DNA of 23,282 nucleotides from JAUSEW01 sp964414015 (GTDB taxonomy: Bacteria; Patescibacteriota; Microgenomatia; Levybacterales; UBA12049). Of the stretch, positions 22,076-23,282 are shown piece after piece. The DNA is taken from assembly GCA_964414015.1 (NCBI GenBank), contig CAYPUE010000012.1, positions 1 to 23,282 of the forward strand, written 5' to 3'. The translations under genes were made by a program, and so were the position numbers. Below the pieces are notes generated by a model. The model had not been told where the DNA came from. It searched no databases and was given only the letters and a program-made list of their open reading frames with translations. Position 1 is the stretch's first letter. Each line of letters begins with the position of its first letter.

Positions 22076-22105
22076 ATAATAGGAAAAAATGAATTATAAT
22101 GTCAA
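22076..22105 (-). promoter_or_regulatory. Predicted leaderless promoter of pilB-pilT-pilC
   Basis: On the minus strand, a perfect -35 TTGACA (22100-22105), an 18-bp spacer and -10 TATTAT (22076-22081, 5/6), then 7 nt and ATG 22068. On the plus strand a TATAAT (22095-22100) overlaps the -35 and could serve the divergent delta'-like gene, but it has no good -35. The spacer to that gene is 67 bp. Confidence 0.6.
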
Positions 22106-22135
22106 GGAGCCAAGCTCATTTATTCATTTCAAAAT

Positions 22136-22819
22136 ATGCAGACGCTTCTCATAATTTCCAAAAATGTGCAAAAGGGGATAGACTACGCCATAGGAGTTTG
22201 CAAGCAGAATAAAATTGATATCCTGGATATAGACATCAATTCTTTTGAGAAAACTTTGGGGATTGATGATGTCAGAAATTTACAAAAAAGATTATACCTT
22301 AAACCCTTTAAAAGCCAGACAAAAGCATTGATAATCGCGATTTTAGACCGCGTAACTCTGGAAGCGCAAAATTCGCTTTTGAAAGTTTTGGAAGAGCCGC
22401 CGAACCATACTATTATAGTATTAGTCAGCACAAGCAAGGAATTATTTTTACCAACTGTTCTTTCCCGATCTGTACTTATTGAGCTGAAAGACGAAGGCTT
22501 GAAATTATCGGAAGAAGAAATAAAAAGTTTTGCAGATATTTTGTCCAATCTGCCAAAATATGAAGCAGGGGACAGGCTGAAAATTGCGGAAACGTACGGC
22601 AAAACCAGAGAAGAGGCAAACATTTTTCTGGAAAAAATAATTTTTGTCACAAGGCAAATTTTACTTAAGCAAATCAGTCTTCAAAACAACAATGCTAAAG
22701 ATTTGGATACTGCTTGGCTGCTCAATACTTTAAAATCTCTGCAGAAAATTTATACCACTGTTAAAAATACCAACGTCAGCCAGCGTTTTTCTCTGGAAAC
22801 CCTCCTCCTGTCTTTATAA
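22136..22819 (+). CDS. DNA polymerase III delta'-like clamp-loader protein
   Basis: A 227-residue protein resembling the AAA+ part of the delta' subunit (HolB). DDVRNLQKRLYLKPFKSQTKALII and LDRVTLEAQNSLLKVLEEPPNHTIIVLVSTSKELFLPTVLSRSVLIEL are the conserved delta' motifs around the arginine-finger region (SRS replaces SRC). No Walker A is present, as in delta', and the protein is shorter than usual with a minimal N-terminus. It is divergent from pilB and is followed by a palindrome and a convergent transposase. The start is uncertain: ATG 22136 is the first standard start, but AAGGAG at 22104-22109 is too far away for it and instead sits 8 nt from an in-frame ATT (22118). Confidence 0.8.
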   Translation: MQTLLIISKNVQKGIDYAIGVCKQNKIDILDIDINSFEKTLGIDDVRNLQKRLYLKPFKSQTKALIIAILDRVTLEAQNSLLKVLEEPPNHTIIVLVSTSKELFLPTVLSRSVLIELKDEGLKLSEEEIKSFADILSNLPKYEAGDRLKIAETYGKTREEANIFLEKIIFVTRQILLKQISLQNNNAKDLDTAWLLNTLKSLQKIYTTVKNTNVSQRFSLETLLLSL

Positions 22820-22831
22820 AAATCAATACTC

Positions 22832-22846
22832 CAACCCCAGGGGTTG
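22832..22846. repeat. REP-like palindrome next to second transposase
   Basis: CAACCCCAGGGGTTG is a perfect palindrome around a central A; as a hairpin it gives CAACCC-CAG-GGGTTG. It ends 13 nt beyond the stop of the transposase at 22860, the same distance as the palindrome behind the first transposase, but with a different stem sequence. Confidence 0.75.
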
Positions 22847-22859
22847 AAAACTAGGAAAG

Positions 22860-23282
22860 CTAGAAGTCTTCTAAGACTAACTCACTTGTCGGTAATGGCT
22901 CTTTTTCGCCAAAATCATATTCCACAAAATTTTTATAGTCCTTAGCGGGATTTGTTTTGGAAAAATAATTAAGAATGAAAGTGGATTCCGTCAATTCATC
23001 ATTTACTAGCTTTAAGTATGAAGGGTAACTTGACCATTGATAACTGGCGAGTTCAACCCCAGGGGTCGATGGCAAAATTTCTTTAGGATTACGATGAATG
23101 TATCTAGATAATTGCAACAGGTATTCGTCATTCTCAACGAGCTTTGCCTTAAAACGATCCTGAAAAAGACTGCCAACTTGTACATATTTTATATTAAAAT
23201 ATTTTGCATAACTTGTCCCTAACCTTAACATAAAAGAAGTTAACGGCACGTCAGAATCTTGTCTTAATAGGAAATGAAAATG
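22860..23282 (-). CDS. Second REP-associated tyrosine transposase (5' end outside window)
   Basis: The C-terminal 140 residues of a Y1/HUH transposase. The frame is open to the window edge, where HFHFLLRQ gives the HUH motif. The nucleophile tyrosine is likely the one in SYAKYFNIKYVQVGSLFQDRF, followed by LSRYIHRNP and YQWSSYPSYLKL. It resembles the transposase at 924-1568 in every motif but is clearly diverged. Relative to it there is extra sequence (STPGVELA) between RNP and YQWSSY, encoded by a CAACCCCAGGGGTCG word similar to the palindrome at 22832. A separate GTG start at 23249 would remove the catalytic motif and is rejected. Confidence 0.88.
   Translation of the reverse strand, partial: HFHFLLRQDSDVPLTSFMLRLGTSYAKYFNIKYVQVGSLFQDRFKAKLVENDEYLLQLSRYIHRNPKEILPSTPGVELASYQWSSYPSYLKLVNDELTESTFILNYFSKTNPAKDYKNFVEYDFGEKEPLPTSELVLEDF

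Noticed and set aside
22860..23249. Second transposase as a complete 129-residue gene starting at GTG 23249
   Set aside because: The frame is open to the window edge and contains the HUH motif upstream of that codon, so the gene is simply truncated by the window.

Overview
The window is an AT-rich, gene-dense bacterial chromosome segment. Its make-up resembles the Candidate Phyla Radiation (Patescibacteria), most likely the Microgenomates side. The evidence is indirect. Genes are short and tightly packed with many ATGA overlaps. There is a complete type IV pilus machine without PilP/PilQ, so no outer membrane is implied. Several proteins carry Thr-Pro-rich linkers, and short DNA repeats are read through inside essential genes. 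TGA is a normal stop (ATGA overlaps), which argues against the Gracilibacteria/Absconditabacteria recoded lineages. No database search was possible, so the lineage is an inference.

Layout. 1-873: 3' end of pheT (+). 877-1654: a REP-associated tyrosine (Y1/HUH) transposase gene (-) framed by copies of a CAAGGGTGTAG repeat. 1663-4008: class A penicillin-binding protein (-), divergent from tyrS (4091-5266, +). 5283-7484: a 32-residue membrane mini-protein and recG (+). 7615-8835: rpmF-nusB-rnc (+). 8851-10018: rpsP-khpA-trmD (+), convergent with the pilus locus. 10005-22068 (-): a continuous type IV pilus locus read right to left: pilB, pilT, pilC, a pilin, pilD, three GspG-like pilins, then fimT/GspH-, pilV/GspI-, pilW/GspJ- and pilX/GspK-like minor pilins, then pilM, pilN, pilO. 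22136-22819: a DNA polymerase III delta'-like gene (+). 22860-23282: a second REP-associated transposase (-), cut by the window edge.

How it works together. PilB (extension) and PilT (retraction) drive PilC at the membrane. PilD processes the prepilins. PilM-N-O form the inner-membrane alignment complex. The H-I-J-K-like minor pilins would prime and cap the fibre. One GspG-like pilin carries a Thr-Pro stalk and a six-cysteine C-terminal module, which makes it a candidate adhesin. In an episymbiotic lineage this would be a host-attachment apparatus.

The most notable findings are three. (1) Nearly every first gene of a transcription unit has a sigma70-like promoter whose -10 box ends exactly 6-7 nt before the start codon, which predicts systematic leaderless mRNAs and corrects several start sites. 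One such promoter lies inside pilD. (2) Several dispersed repeat families are inserted in frame in recG, pilD, rnc and the leaders of three prepilins, including a perfect 133-bp duplication covering two pilin leaders. (3) The two REP-associated transposases each have their own distinct palindrome exactly 13 nt past the stop codon.
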